Notes under the pieces: model-generated
Database searches by the model: none
Seen by the model: the letters and a program-made list of their open reading frames with translations, nothing else
What the model was told of the DNA's origin: nothing
Assembly (NCBI GenBank): GCA_037903355.1
Contig: JBAJFE010000014.1
Coordinates: forward strand, 4,960,001-5,024,000
Reading direction: 5' to 3'
DNA length: 64,000 nt
Origin: Trichuris trichiura
Taxonomy: Eukaryota > Nematoda > Enoplea > Trichinellida > Trichuridae
Part shown: positions 23,055 to 34,130 of the stretch, one piece after another
How positions within the stretch are numbered: position 1 is the first letter of the stretch
How the letters are laid out: every line of letters starts with the position of its first letter
Program-made: the position numbers and the translations under genes

Positions 23055-24043
23055 TCAGCAGACGGTGTCTGCACCTCTGCAGATTTTCCTTGTAGAATCC
23101 TGGGGGCTATATACTGCACCAAGTCGAGACGGTGCGGTTCGCATCATCCATTGACTCGAACAGCATGCCTTTAAATGTTCTTTTAACTTTGGAAAGAGGA
23201 AAAAGCCTGACGGGGCAAGATCTGGATTGTAGGGTGGGTGTGGAATAACTTCCCACCGAAACTTACGAAGAACACTCCTCACAGTCCTTGATGAATGAGC
23301 CGGCGCGTTATCGTGATGGAAAAGGACACCGACTTGCAACTTGCTGCGCTGATTTCTTGCCAGTGCGGTCTTTAATTATTGCAGTACTGCTTTGTAATAA
23401 CTTGCCGTCACTGTTCGCTCTCCTTCGAAGAAGTCAGTCAGAATTTTTTCCGTCAGAGTCTCAGAATATGGTCGCCATAACCTTTCTAGCTGACCGCTCC
23501 GCTTTGAACTTGACTTGACCTGCTGATCCCGTGTTCTCGGGGTCAAATTGGTAGATCCACGTTTCATTTTTCGTGATGATACGCTCAAAATACACAGTCA
23601 TTTGCTTCAACCTACGTTAAAAGCTCCCAAGAAAGGCTAACGCGTCGGACCAGCTGTTTTCAGCGCAACGTTTTCGGGATCCATCGAGCTGAAAGCTTCC
23701 ACAGACCAAAGGTTCCATGCAGTACTCTAAATGCTGAATGGAGAGAGATCCCAGCCATTCTAGCAATCCTCGTGATGGTAATTCTGTGGTCTCCTTTCAA
23801 TAGGTTCGGGACAAAGGTTGCGGTTCCTTCGCTCGTTGCGGCCGCTGGTTTTCTTACTCTCCGGTTGTCTTCGATGGCCTTTTTGCCCTCCTTGAAAAGC
23901 CTTATCCACTCATAGACAACCGATTTAGACGGTGCATTACTTCCGTAAACCCGCTGCAAGGATTGAATAATCCTCCTTGGCTGCCAACCAAGCTTGGGTA
24001 GAAATCTAATGTTAGCTATGACTTCAAAATGAAGATTTTTCAT
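23055..24043 (-). pseudogene. Mariner transposase pseudogene
   Basis: Three out-of-frame pieces on the minus strand make up one mariner-family transposase. The first (24043-23660) is the N-terminal helix-turn-helix region with a start-proximal MKNLHFEVIANIRF. The second (23588-23376) is the middle part. The third (23339-23055) is the catalytic C-terminal part with HHDNAPAHSS and HPPYNPDLAPSGFFLF, which carry the second and third acidic residues of the mariner DDD signature. Frame changes between the pieces and loss of part of the middle make it non-functional as it stands. Confidence 0.85.
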
Positions 24044-24080
24044 ATTGCGAGAAAAATGATTACTTTAGGAGCGGCTTGTA

Positions 24081-24129
24081 CTATGGAGAGGCGGCCTTAT
24101 CCAAGTCGGATAAAACCGCCTCTCCATAG
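24081..24129. repeat. 49-bp hairpin at the mariner edge
   Basis: CTATGGAGAGGCGGCCTTATCC is matched by its reverse complement with two changes across a five-base loop (AAGTC). It begins directly after the TA that follows the mariner end. It may be a minimal palindromic insertion or part of a divergent flank. Confidence 0.5.
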
Positions 24130-24337
24130 AAGTCTGAGGATAATGGAGATAAGGTTAAACATGTCTCAGCCCATCCATTTGCGTTCTGTTAGACGCTGCA
24201 CCGTCTTTCCAGAAGGGTTCCAAATATCCCTCGTATCTTATCCTGACAAAGTCCAATGCACATCTTCCTGCGCTTCGTAACTTTCCTCATCCCGTTGCTA
24301 ACGATCGTTAACTGCCGCTTTAACGATCATCGCAAGG

Positions 24338-24681
24338 ATGCTTAGAACTGCAGCAGAAGAGTCGCGAAAGCTCCGCGATGAAGAGTCTGCGGACGAAATA
24401 AGTCAACGACATATAAGTTCGAAAATGAAAACCCATATACCCGACACAAGACGTCCTATCTTCAACAACAATAACAGCAAAGGTCTTTGGACCATTCTCT
24501 TTTCTGCCTGCACTCTAGTGTAGCTTCACCGGATGAATCGGCTTCATCGGAAAACTTTTCCTTAGGAGAACTAAAGAAGCGCTCTTCATCCAACATATCT
24601 CCACCTTTGAACGAGACAGAGAGAATGAAGCTAGTGAGATATACTCTCATCTTATTGGTCGTATGTGTTGTCGCTGCCTAA
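24338..24681 (+). CDS. Possible small tail-anchored membrane protein
   Basis: I do not recognise this gene. Two frames can be joined by a 41-nt intron (24483-24523, GT..AG, pyrimidine-rich before the acceptor): exon 24338-24482 and exon 24524-24681, 100 codons in total. The predicted product is charged and serine-rich, with EESRKLRDEESADE near the start. It ends in a single hydrophobic segment (about residues 83-100, LVRYTLILLVVCVVAA) immediately before the stop, the layout of a tail-anchored protein. AATAAA follows at 24965-24970. The exon join fits in phase but rests on no homology, and upstream exons may exist. Confidence 0.35.
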
Positions 24682-25434
24682 TTTAAGCCTTCTCTCACAG
24701 TTTTCCACTCCCCTAACTCCATCCCTTCTTCACAGTCTCCTTCATGCAGTGGTTTTTAGCTTCGAATAACCTACTTTATCTAGCGTGCATATTTTGAATG
24801 TCCAATTTCGGTTTTGATTTCTACTTCTTTCTTTCCCTCCGTTAACTTCCCTTTCTTTTTATTCTTCTTCTCTTCGTTGATGAATATTATGTCCGATAAA
24901 GAAAACAATGCAAGATAAGCTGAGAAAAGAAAAAGCCAACAAAATTAAAACTCAAACAAAAAAGAATAAAATAGTATTAAACATAGGCGAGGGATAGAAA
25001 AATACTAATTTTAAATGAAAACCTGGAAACACAACTGCAAGGTGACAAGAAAACCCGCGGACGTGTATGTTTATGAAAAACAATTTAAACCGTTTCTTTT
25101 AAACTCTACCCGCTCATATCAAGTTTACCGATCATTAGAATTACCATATTTAATAAGTTCAGGATAGGACGATATGGATCTGAAAAGTTCCAGAGAATGC
25201 TTTTCAAGAAACTACTCCACTAACGGCATATCTGTAACATTTTATCAACATACTATTATTGCCTCTTGCAGTGGCGGGCGTCCGTTAATCAAAACGTAAA
25301 AGATTTAATATCTGTAGCTTTTAGGACCGATTCCCAACGAAAAAAATGTAAAATACATGACGACATGAGAGATATCAAGGTTAAAATAATAACCAAGGAA
25401 AACACCGGGAATGTTTTATGAGATTAAATGTAAC
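24682..25434. other. AT-rich spacer, no gene seen
   Basis: This is the intergenic stretch between the possible tail-anchored gene and the 3' end of the MRPS23 gene. It contains no open frame of note. Confidence 0.4.
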
Positions 25435-25440
25435 TTTATT
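25435..25440 (-). promoter_or_regulatory. Polyadenylation signal of MRPS23
   Basis: AATAAA on the minus strand, about 160 bases past the MRPS23 stop codon at 25599. Confidence 0.35.
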
Positions 25441-25598
25441 GGCCTTGTACAGAGGGAACCGTTTTTATTATTCAAAGCAATTATCCTGACTTTTTGGGAC
25501 TGGGTCACATCCTATTTTCAGCGTCATGCGGCGTAAATATTCAGTGTAACTGTTCTGCATCACACACAAGAAAAACAGGAAAGGGCCTAATTTCATGT

Positions 25599-26129
25599 TC
25601 ACTGATGCTTCTGATCCTTAACCTTTTTTAAAACTACGCCTTCGGACGAAAGAGCATCAACAGTATTCGCGAAGACCTGTTCATAATTGTGACTCTTTTC
25701 CCTATCAGGGCAAAGCTCAAAGAACTTTGCAACGAACCTGAAAAACACCGGATAGCGCTAAACTAAACTTAAAATTCTACATTTTCAAACGTTTACTTCT
25801 CCGATATGGACGAACCTTGATCAGTCAGCAAATTTATTCTGCCAATGTTGCCAAATTCCTTGAAAAAGCGCCTAAATAAGAAATGAAAGGGCAGTGGATT
25901 GTAGTTGGTCAAAAACATACCCGCGAACGAAATCCTCTGGGTAAAAGATTTCACGAAAATTCGGCGCAAGTGCTGCTGGACGGTCGTAATGTGGTTCATA
26001 CTTAGGCGGGAAAGCTGCATATACGTCATACCACACTGGTCTGTCGGCATGTTTCATTGCACCAGACTTGATCAACCCATTGAGACGAGAAAAAATAGAT
26101 CCTACCTTCTCCACTCGGCTTTCACACAT
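25599..26129 (-). CDS. MRPS23: Mitochondrial small ribosomal subunit protein mS23 (MRPS23)
   Basis: This is a component of the mitochondrial ribosome small subunit. Three exons on the minus strand (26129-25921, 25871-25797, 25737-25599) have introns of 49 and 59 nt, matching phases and 423 nt in total, giving 140 aa. The N-terminus MCESRVEKVGSIFSR aligns with the family start, followed by RPVWYDVYAAFPP and YPEDFVRG, which are diagnostic of MRPS23. Exon 3 gives the family's C-terminal block ending GVVLKKV. The ATG at 26129 is the only one that places the conserved start correctly. The product is shorter than the human protein (190 aa), lacking its C-terminal extension. No frameshift or stop is present. 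Confidence 0.9.
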
Positions 26130-26971
26130 GTTTAAGCTTTCCGTTTGCAGCAATGACTACACTCTGCTGCGCACTTTCTCTGAAAGATTACACAATCGAC
26201 CAAATACAAATGCTTACGTTTGCACACGTTTCTCTACAGGATGAAGGAATAAACAAGAGTAATTCTTACAAGATTTTCTAAAGTGGATCGAAAAAATCGA
26301 GAAGCAAAAATGCTGCCCGAAACTTAGCTACTCCAAAATAAATGACATATGATAAGAGCAAATAACAAATCACTATTTACTTAATTAAATAATCTTCCCT
26401 CTGTAAGCCTACTTTGTAGAGCCCTACTACCTGCTATTTACGACAACGGAAGATTTCGAAATGTATGTACAATAAAGCCATCTTCAAAAGGCGATACGAA
26501 ACTACATTGCGTGATACCAAGCAGACACGTCAAGTGATCCTACGAATTTTTATTTCCTTTAACAAAGCATATAAGCTTTAAGTCTTGCAAAGTTTTCATT
26601 CATGCCATCAGTGACAAATATTGACGCTCTGGTGCACCGAATTAACTGTTCGGAGATTTCTGGTTATCGTATTAGCATCGAACCTGCGAATCGGCTCTCA
26701 GTTCATCGGTTCGTCGTTTCAACATATCTAAACGAATAGAAATTTCTCACGTCAAAATCAACACAAGAACATTTTACATATAGAAGCAAAGGATGAAACG
26801 AAAGTATCAATGAATATATTTTAGCTCGCCTTAGGGTAACAAACTTCATCCTCTACCTTCAAGTATTCAAAAGGGTCAAGCTGGATTTTCTGCTCGCGCA
26901 TCCAGCAATTGTCATTCTTTAAAAAGCATACATTTGTATAGCTATTGAATACTGTACTCTTAAGGCTTTAA
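26130..26971. other. MRPS23 upstream flank
   Basis: AT-rich sequence between the MRPS23 start and the end of the hAT relic. It presumably contains the MRPS23 promoter, but no motif stands out. Confidence 0.4.
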
Positions 26972-29450
26972 TCCATAGGTTCTCAAACTTTTTGCACCAT
27001 CGCTCCCCTGTGAACGTTCCTGACCGCTACTGCCCCCCAATTCTGATTGGTCAATTTTGAGCGCGCTGATTGGCTGGAAGGTTAGACGTGGCATAGTCGG
27101 GAGGTTAGTAGGTTCTCAAACATTTCCCTCCGTCGCTCCCGATGGGAAAATTTTTGCAAAGCCGGTACTCGTGAGAACATTTTGCACAAAACACTTCGAC
27201 TCCTCGTCACCTGAAAGGCGTACTTTACCACCCCTGCTTTTCCACCAACCACTTTACGATGTGAAAATTTCTGCTTGCCTTTCACATCTCTTGTCACATT
27301 TTTCAGGACATGGAGTCACATATGCAAGAAGCATTCATTAGCCTTTCCTGAAAAACACAATCAGTGTGCGTCTGTTTGTTTTCCTATGTACACCAAAAAA
27401 CATTGTAGTGACAAGGAACCAGATTGAAGTGAAAGCGCTTAAGCGAGAAAATACAAAAGAAACTCTAACACAAGTTTGCGACTGCACATGAACGGACACT
27501 ACTCAATGTGATGGGTGTGCTTAATGCAGTATGAGCAAGTTGTCTACGTTTGGCTGCGTCTTTATCATTATCGGTCTAAGGTCGCCTCGATTCACTATGT
27601 CCAGCCGACTTCTCTCTTGCTACTTCGAAGCTCCGTAACTGCGCTAAATACGCAATCTGCTAAATAAGACAATGGAAACGTAATAAGGATGTTTTCTACA
27701 GCAGCCCATAACAGCGGAAACAGCTTCCTTATTTCGCTCTGTAGCCAAAAATGCTGATATTCACTTTTCAATTTCACTTTCAGCTCTTCATTGCTTTGCA
27801 GTTCAGTCAGTTTTCCCTGCAATTCCATCTCCGCTTCACCGACGTTGGACGTAGGGTCTATTGCCCACTGTGGAATTTTCGAGTTAAGAATATCACCGAA
27901 CCGTTCCGTGAAATCAACGTGCAGCAATTCCAAGTGTTGTCAGTACACTTCAACTTCTTGTTCAGCGATGTCCTCTTCCTCCTTCAGTGCAGCTGGAAAG
28001 GGAAACTGATAGAACTCACCGGCCCGGAAGTTTCGTTTGAAAGTTGGCAATTTCACGACGAAAGCAGATATAACTCCTTTTGTTTTAATCAAGTTTAAGT
28101 CACTGCCTTGGAGCTGCAAGTTCATTGCATTGAATTTGTAGTATATGTCTGCCAGATACGCGATGTCCTTCTTGTTTTTCTTTAAATGTTCTCGTAGAGA
28201 AGGATTCACACACAACAGAAGTTCTAGAACTGTGTCAAAGAGGCTGTAAAAGCGAGTTAAACAAGAACCTTTTGACACCCAGCGAACTTCAGTGTGAAAT
28301 AACAGGCGATTGAAGTCTTCATCATTCTGTTCACCAAGCTGTTTGAATAATCCCTCATTCAGCGATTTACTTTTGATGTTATCAACCGGTGTAAGAGTGA
28401 TCAGTTTAATCGTTCGCTCAGGCGTCTTGTGGCTAAATGCTGTCGGTGAATGACGCAATGAACCGCCAAAAGGCCAGGAACGAGCTGCTTCAAATAGCAA
28501 GAAAGCCGCGGTAGCAGCCCACCATCGACGGTGCTCCATCGCTTGCCACAGCAACTATGTTCGCCATAGGCATGTTTTTATCCTTGAAACATTTTTCTAC
28601 AGCAAGGAAATAGAGCTTCTTCTTTGGTATCCGTCTGCAACGGTGTGGCAAACAGCAGTTCCTGTACCAGGGCTTCACCCATTACGAATCTGACATAGCC
28701 TATTAATAATGCATCATTGTTATGTAAGATCGATTAATCAATCTGCAAAGAAAAATGCGTTACTCTCAAGAAGTCGCATAGAGTGCATTCTACGTCGTTG
28801 CTCATTTCGTCAATCCTTCCTTGCACTGTGTCATTACTCAGAGGTATCCTTCCGATTATTTTAGTTGGTGACATGTGCAGTACAGTCTGGATAACTTCGC
28901 TAATCACGAGAAGCAACAGTGTTTCCCCAATGTTATGTGGCTTTCCAAATTTTGCAATCAGTAATGAAATGGCATAAGACGCACGCAGGCCATCTTTATC
29001 TTTTTCTGGTGCCGGTGGCAACATACGCGGCAATATGTTCCTTGTACAAAATTTCTGGCGAAGCGACTTAAAGTAGCTGATGTTCTTGTCACGCATGTCT
29101 GGATGTACTCTATTAATGTGGTCGTGTAGCCTCGATGGCTTCACAGATTCGTTCGAAAACACTACCACAAATCAAACACAGAGATAGCCATTTATTCGCA
29201 GGTGATTGTGTAAAACCATACTTCAAATAGTCTGAGCTGTACTGCCTGCGTTTCTTTCATACTTCCGTCATTGAAAGAAGGCCACGAAATGATGGTTCTT
29301 GTCGTTGCTGTATTAGAGGGCTGAGAAGTTGCGGCAACGGTTCCGTTTATTTGCAGTAAACGGCAAGAACAAGAAACAAATATGTATGCATATTCACGAG
29401 TATGTCTTGTACAAAGGTAAAATGCCGTCAAATGTTGGCGGAACACGGCA
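26972..29450 (-). mobile_element. hAT-type transposon relic
   Basis: The left boundary carries a hAT-like terminus with GGTTCTCAAACTTTTTGCAC, and a second related copy lies at about 27110 (GGTTCTCAAACATTTCC). The broken ZBED/hAT transposase lies inside on the minus strand. I could not find the matching right terminus or an 8-bp duplication, so the right limit is approximate. Confidence 0.55.
27595..29446 (-). pseudogene. ZBED5-like hAT transposase pseudogene
   Basis: Separate frames on the minus strand follow the order of a ZBED5/SCAND3-type hAT protein. 29168-28734 holds the end of a BED-type zinc finger (HDHINRVHPDM), then the segment with ASYAISLLIAKFGKPHNIGE and IPLSNDTVQGRIDEMS. 28554-27940 holds LLFHTEVRWVSKG and KNKKDIAYLADIYYKFNAMN. 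27933-27595 holds the C-terminal hAT dimerisation part with YLADCVFSAVTEL. Frameshifts and a deletion between the first two blocks remove the central part. Proteins of this family are often domesticated, but this copy is broken. Confidence 0.8.
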
Positions 29451-29699
29451 CACGGAACAGAAACAAAAATCCTCCGATGACGAGGCTCCGATCCTCCCTT
29501 CCTTGTTCTTCTGTGCCCGCAAACACATTTGATTTTCTTTCTTCATTTTTCTCCTTTTCCAGGTTATACTTAGCAAAGTGCTTCCCTATCTTCGAAAGTG
29601 GAGGGTTTGCGTCGGGTGATCCACAAATCTGTGGTACGCAAAGAGCTCATATCCATTTCCATAGTTTTCCTTGTGCTACTGCGGTCAAGCTAAATTCAA

Positions 29700-30838
29700 C
29701 TGACCTGGCGACTTCCTGACGGCCATGACGGTTTACAAATGTGAGTTACTCGTTGGCACCCTTGAGGTCAAGATTATCCGCTAGGTCCTTCCGTACAAAG
29801 GAATGCTGAGACCCAACATCCAGGAGACACTGTACCAACGCTGTACTGCCATTTGCCTAATTAGCCTTGCTTAAGCCGTCTGCAGAAGTACTCTTCCGTC
29901 ACCAGTTTTCGCAAACCCTATGTGTAGTTCACTGTCCGTGGTTCTATTTTGACTATCCAACATTGATTCCCTTTTGGGAGACACTGTTATATGGCCTCTT
30001 ATCTATATCTTATAATGTAACAGCCGATGATGTAGTTGTCTACATCCAGTGATTTTGCAACGTTCATTCCGAGCTTCACAGATGGCACTATTGTAATCCC
30101 TTTGAATGGATATAAAACATACGCGATGTTCTTTGGCCATTCGCCAACGTTGTTTGACACTCAGTTTAAGAAATACCGGACACTGGGCGAAGTGGTGTCC
30201 ATCCGTAGAACAGATTGAACACAAATGTGTTTCTGGCGAAACTGAGGTCTGCAATATCGCAGTCGTTGCAAATCGTTCTCTGCCTGTGATATGTTTTAGG
30301 TGGGGTACATTAAGGGGCTTTTGATGACTTCCAACGGTTCTTTCCACCGATTTTTCGACTTCCACTTGTGTACGAAGAAATTCAAAGAATGAATCTAACG
30401 TGACTTCTTCTTTCCTCGTAAACACGTCGTTTTCCCACCTCTTTCGAAGGAAGTGAGGCATCTGCAGCTTGAAGATCGCCAGCAGCACTCCCACCGCTGT
30501 CATTTGTCCTGCAGGGTTTTTTCCCATGGCGCACAATGCTCTAACATGCCAAAATGAGCTTGTCATGGGGCTCTGCGCTCGCTTTAGCGCAAGGTTGCAA
30601 TTCGAGCAACGACACAACGTGATTCTGTATGATAACGCCTGGCCTTCCAAACCGATTCTTCAATATGTCGACAGCAACTGCGTAGTTGTCCGAGGTCAAG
30701 GACAAGCCAGTGATAGCTTCCAGCGCCGCACCTTACAGAGCTGACTTCAAGTAAACAAATTTCGTTGCAGCGCTCAATTCCTGGCGGTTGTGAACTCGAG
30801 CATCAAATTGATCCCAAAATGCGACAGGTTGCTTTACC
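29700..30838 (-). pseudogene. BEL/Pao retrotransposon fragment (gag and protease)
   Basis: Minus strand. The sequence begins in frame with the preceding Gypsy integrase at about 30838 with FWDQFDARVHNRQELS and FVYLKSAL, a DUF1759-type Pao gag signature. It continues through AMGKNPAG and the paired Cys/His clusters (CSICSTDGHHFAQC, CRQLHHRLLH; 30150-30010). It reaches an aspartic-protease-like segment with LLDVGSQHSFV at about 29850-29750. No Pao reverse transcriptase follows. Frameshifts and stops interrupt it. Confidence 0.7.
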
Positions 30839-33800
30839 CAAACCTTGTCGCCGAGAGCGTATGGGCTCTGCTCTGGCCGCTCTTTCTCCATCGCCTTATC
30901 AATTTCTCGTACTCTAACGTCATACTTGTAGGCTGCAGCAGCTGGGGTCGATCGGGAGGTGCGGTCATCATGAGGCGTAACATTGTACAGGTATACTGCC
31001 ACTGGAATGGAACAGCTTTTTCTAACCGCAATGACTTTCACTGTGCGGTGGCATTTCTCCGCTATTCCATTTCCAGAGGGCACGTAAGCGCATCTGAACC
31101 GCACAGAGGCGCTCCAGTGAGAGGCGAATCGTGCGAATACGTCGATGCGAAAAGCGGTGTCATTATCGGCTAAAAGTTCAAGTGGGGCTCCGCGCTCACA
31201 GAACACAATCTCCAACTGTTGAACCACGTGTGCGCTTGACTGTAGCTTGAGCGGATACCATATAGAGAACCTCGATGGCCCACACTCAACGAGGCTTAGA
31301 CATGGCTTCCCTCTGTAATGGGTAATATCCATAGCCACTCTTCGCCACACTTCTTGCACTCCTAGACTGCCCTGTTCCCATTTCGCGGGGGTAGGGTCTA
31401 TTGACTGACAAGCTCCACGCGAAGCGACTACGCTGCACCCTTCGCGCTTTGTGGGTCAATGCGGTTCACAAAGTAGTAGGCCCGCCTTACGCCTGGATGG
31501 CCGGTTTCGTGATGAATCTTCGTGATTACGCGCTCGACATCTGACTCCTCGGCGGCAGCGCACAAGGTTGGGCCAGTTGCGAGAGATTCAATTCATCGCT
31601 GCGGTATTCGTGTCAAGGCATCAGCCTTGTTACTTGCAGACTTTACCAACGTGACGGTGATATTAAGACGATATTCCTTGACCAATGCCAGCACCGTATC
31701 AACGCGTCTGCGTATTAACATCTCGCTTGCCGCCTTTGTCTTCAGTCTGGCCTTGCCAGAAAGCCCATCGGAAATCCAACGGTGGACGGTTGACGAATCG
31801 TCATCAGTTGGAGCTTGTTCATGTTCCAAGACAATGCGATGTTCAGTCCTTTGGTGACGGCGTCCAGCTCGGCCATGTTAATATGGCTTGCGTCGTCTGG
31901 ACGCAGCCAAGCCGCATCTTCTACGACATTGCCTCCAACTTCGAGCACGATACCAAGAGCCAGCGAGCTGGCGTCTACCCAAAGCCTAGCCGTATTGCCT
32001 GACACATCCCGTCTGCCTCGTGCTGTGCCCTGCGCTTGAACTCGGATCGAGATCTCCTGAAGGAAATCCTCCAATCCTGGGTGAGACGTAATTGGCTTTC
32101 CTTTTGACGAAAGCTGCTGCGACTCTTAGCCAACCACAGATGGGGAAATGCCCGGTCAGTCTGCCGCAGAAGGAGAAGACAGATCTTCGAGTGAGCACCT
32201 TGGGCATTTCACCGACTTCACCATCTCTGCACCAGACTAGCGCTCCGTGCTCCCCCCAGACGTTCAACCCCAAGACCCGGGCACCATCAGCGATACGTGC
32301 GGGTGCTTTGCACGTTAATCCAAAACGCGCCAAGTGCTGCACTACGTCACTGACCTTGACGACATCCTCGTTCACCAAAATGTCGTCAATGTACGCTGAG
32401 GTCCCTTTTTTCACGTCTGGGTCCATGGAGAGCGCGCAGGCCAGTACTGCCTTCATAACCAACGGAGCCACGTTAAGACCGAAGCCCAGTCGCGTCAGGC
32501 AGTATCTTCGCCCTTTATTCATTACGGTCTGGTACGGCCACAAGGACTGGTCAACGTGCACTTGCAGGTAGGCCTTTTGCAAGTCAAGTGCGGTTACATT
32601 TGCTCCCTGTTTGTGCCAGTCTCGTAATTTCTGGGCGCACACATCCGATTCCGCTGTGAAAGTTTCGATATGCCCGTTCAACTCTCGGAAGTCTAACACA
32701 GGCTGTACTTTCTTTTTGTTCCGCTGGACTACTGCCATTAGGGGGATCAAACCTTTTGCTGGACCATGCTTGTTTTCATTATATGGTACTAACCAGCCAT
32801 GTTGGATCCAATTACTTAGTTCCTCATCAAACAGTGCCCTTGCTTCAATCGCCGGAGGGTACTCTTCCACGGTGTTCCGCAGAAGTTCTGGTCCCACGCC
32901 ATTCTTCCATTTCCATCGAGCGATCCATGTACTGGCTGTCGGACTAAACGTTACCATAAAGTCGGGTTCCTCAATCTTGATACCATGATCAACAGTAGCA
33001 GCACAGGCTACCTCACTTTGTACCCTGAACTTCACACGCTGACGATTGTTTATGGTCACGTCACCTAGGGCTACGATTCCATTCATACCAAGTATAAATT
33101 CAAATCCAAGTGGCCTTGTGCGGACGACGATGGCTTCGACTTGGACTACGGAGCCTCCAAACGGCTGCAAGTGGACGACACCTTGGTCGTTACAGCGCAT
33201 CTCGTTGCCGTCCACTGCTGTTATTCTGATCTTCTTTTTCTTCCAGTCCTTGCAACAGGAACTGTGGACAATGCATTTCGAGCTGCCTGTGTCCACAAGC
33301 ACGTTGCGCTGCACTCCATTTATTAACACTCGGGTAACTGGCAGCGCACTGATCATTTTCTCCGGGTGGAGGAGACTGGCGGTTACGCCTCTTCCCTCGT
33401 TCGGTATCCCTGAAGTGAGGCCTTACTGCCACACTTCTCGCCACGGTTCCATCGGTCGTAATTTCGTGACTAAGCATGGGAACCCGAACTGTTCTTCTTC
33501 TTAGCCGATTGCTGCCGATTCACGGCACAGTTCCTAGCGAAATGGTTTTGCTCGCCGTAGGCATAGCAGCTCTGCGCTGAGGTAGCCACTCGCGGGTTGG
33601 ACGTCGCTTCTTTGGCACCGAAGCAGGCCTCTCTGACATTTCCAGGACGGTCATCTGTGATAACTGCCCGCGTTCGTGCGAGAACTTGGCTGAGGCTCAA
33701 GTCCTCTAACCGCGAGCCAGCTCTTAACAGCTGTCGCACGTGATCTGGCAATCCCACCACAAAAGCATACCTCTGTGCCTTGTCTGGCACGCCGCCGAAC

Positions 33801-34130
33801 AAGGATCCCAGCCTCCGCAGTTCAGCCAAGAAGACATCTGGTGACTCACCACTGCGCAGTCTTCTGGCAACAAATTGCTCCTACGCTACGAATGAGTCTA
33901 CTGAGAAAGCTGCAAGAAGAGGCCGCTTCACTTCTTCAGCGCTCTTCTTCTCTTTATCCGTCAACTGCAGGTAGACTGCGTTGGCGCCGCCCGTTAGACG
34001 CAAAGGTACCACATCCGCAATGTTGGCGATCCCGCGCAACTTGCATACCAACTCAACCTTCTCCAGTCACTCTGACACTGACTGTCTTGCTGTACAATCG
34101 TACTTTGGGATCAGTCACAAGTCAAGGGAC
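30733..34130 (-). pseudogene. Degenerate Gypsy-type retrotransposon (gag-PR-RT-RH-IN)
   Basis: Minus strand, domains in order. Gag (about 34115-33470) has LRLTGGANAVYLQL, FLAELRRLGSLFGG and a zinc knuckle whose second Cys is Tyr (CYAYGEQNHFARNC). The PR-RT frame (33356-31986, 456 codons) has LVDTGSSKCIV and the polymerase motif YIDDILVN. RNase H (32074-31742) has RLWVDASSLALGIVLE. Integrase (31359-30840) has VAMDITHY, LADNDTAF and GNGIAEKCHRTVK, so all three catalytic acidic positions are still visible. Stops in gag and frame changes between RT, RNase H and IN make it inactive. No LTRs were found. Confidence 0.8.
31986..33356 (-). CDS. Gypsy protease-reverse transcriptase frame (open)
   Basis: This is the longest open segment of the degenerate Gypsy element, 456 codons. 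The retropepsin motif VDTGSSK is near residue 20. The palm-domain motifs LDFRELNGH and LDLQKAYLQVHVDQ precede GFGLNVAPLVMKAVL and AYIDDILVN at about residue 310. After the RT core the frame runs into unrelated residues (PSSSAGHSTRQTG), while RNase H continues in another frame from about 32074, so a frameshift lies near there. Confidence 0.75.
   Translation of the reverse strand: MISALPVTRVLINGVQRNVLVDTGSSKCIVHSSCCKDWKKKKIRITAVDGNEMRCNDQGVVHLQPFGGSVVQVEAIVVRTRPLGFEFILGMNGIVALGDVTINNRQRVKFRVQSEVACAATVDHGIKIEEPDFMVTFSPTASTWIARWKWKNGVGPELLRNTVEEYPPAIEARALFDEELSNWIQHGWLVPYNENKHGPAKGLIPLMAVVQRNKKKVQPVLDFRELNGHIETFTAESDVCAQKLRDWHKQGANVTALDLQKAYLQVHVDQSLWPYQTVMNKGRRYCLTRLGFGLNVAPLVMKAVLACALSMDPDVKKGTSAYIDDILVNEDVVKVSDVVQHLARFGLTCKAPARIADGARVLGLNVWGEHGALVWCRDGEVGEMPKVLTRRSVFSFCGRLTGHFPICGWLRVAAAFVKRKANYVSPRIGGFPSGDLDPSSSAGHSTRQTGCVRQYG

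Larger units (their letters stand above)
22750..24078 (-). mobile_element. Mariner-like transposon, broken, with nested insertion
   Basis: The ends CGAGCTTGTTCGAAAAGT (plus strand, from 22750) and CAAGCCGCTCCTAAAGT (minus strand, from 24078) are similar imperfect inverted repeats flanked by TA. The transposase runs on the minus strand. A 193-bp foldback (22808-23000) is inserted near the 3' end and is flanked by an 11-bp direct repeat. Without it the element is about 1.13 kb, slightly short for mariner. Confidence 0.75.

Noticed and set aside
32092..32571. 159-codon plus-strand frame, and the other plus-strand frames at 31522-33504
   Set aside because: These are antisense shadows of the Gypsy PR-RT frame on the minus strand.
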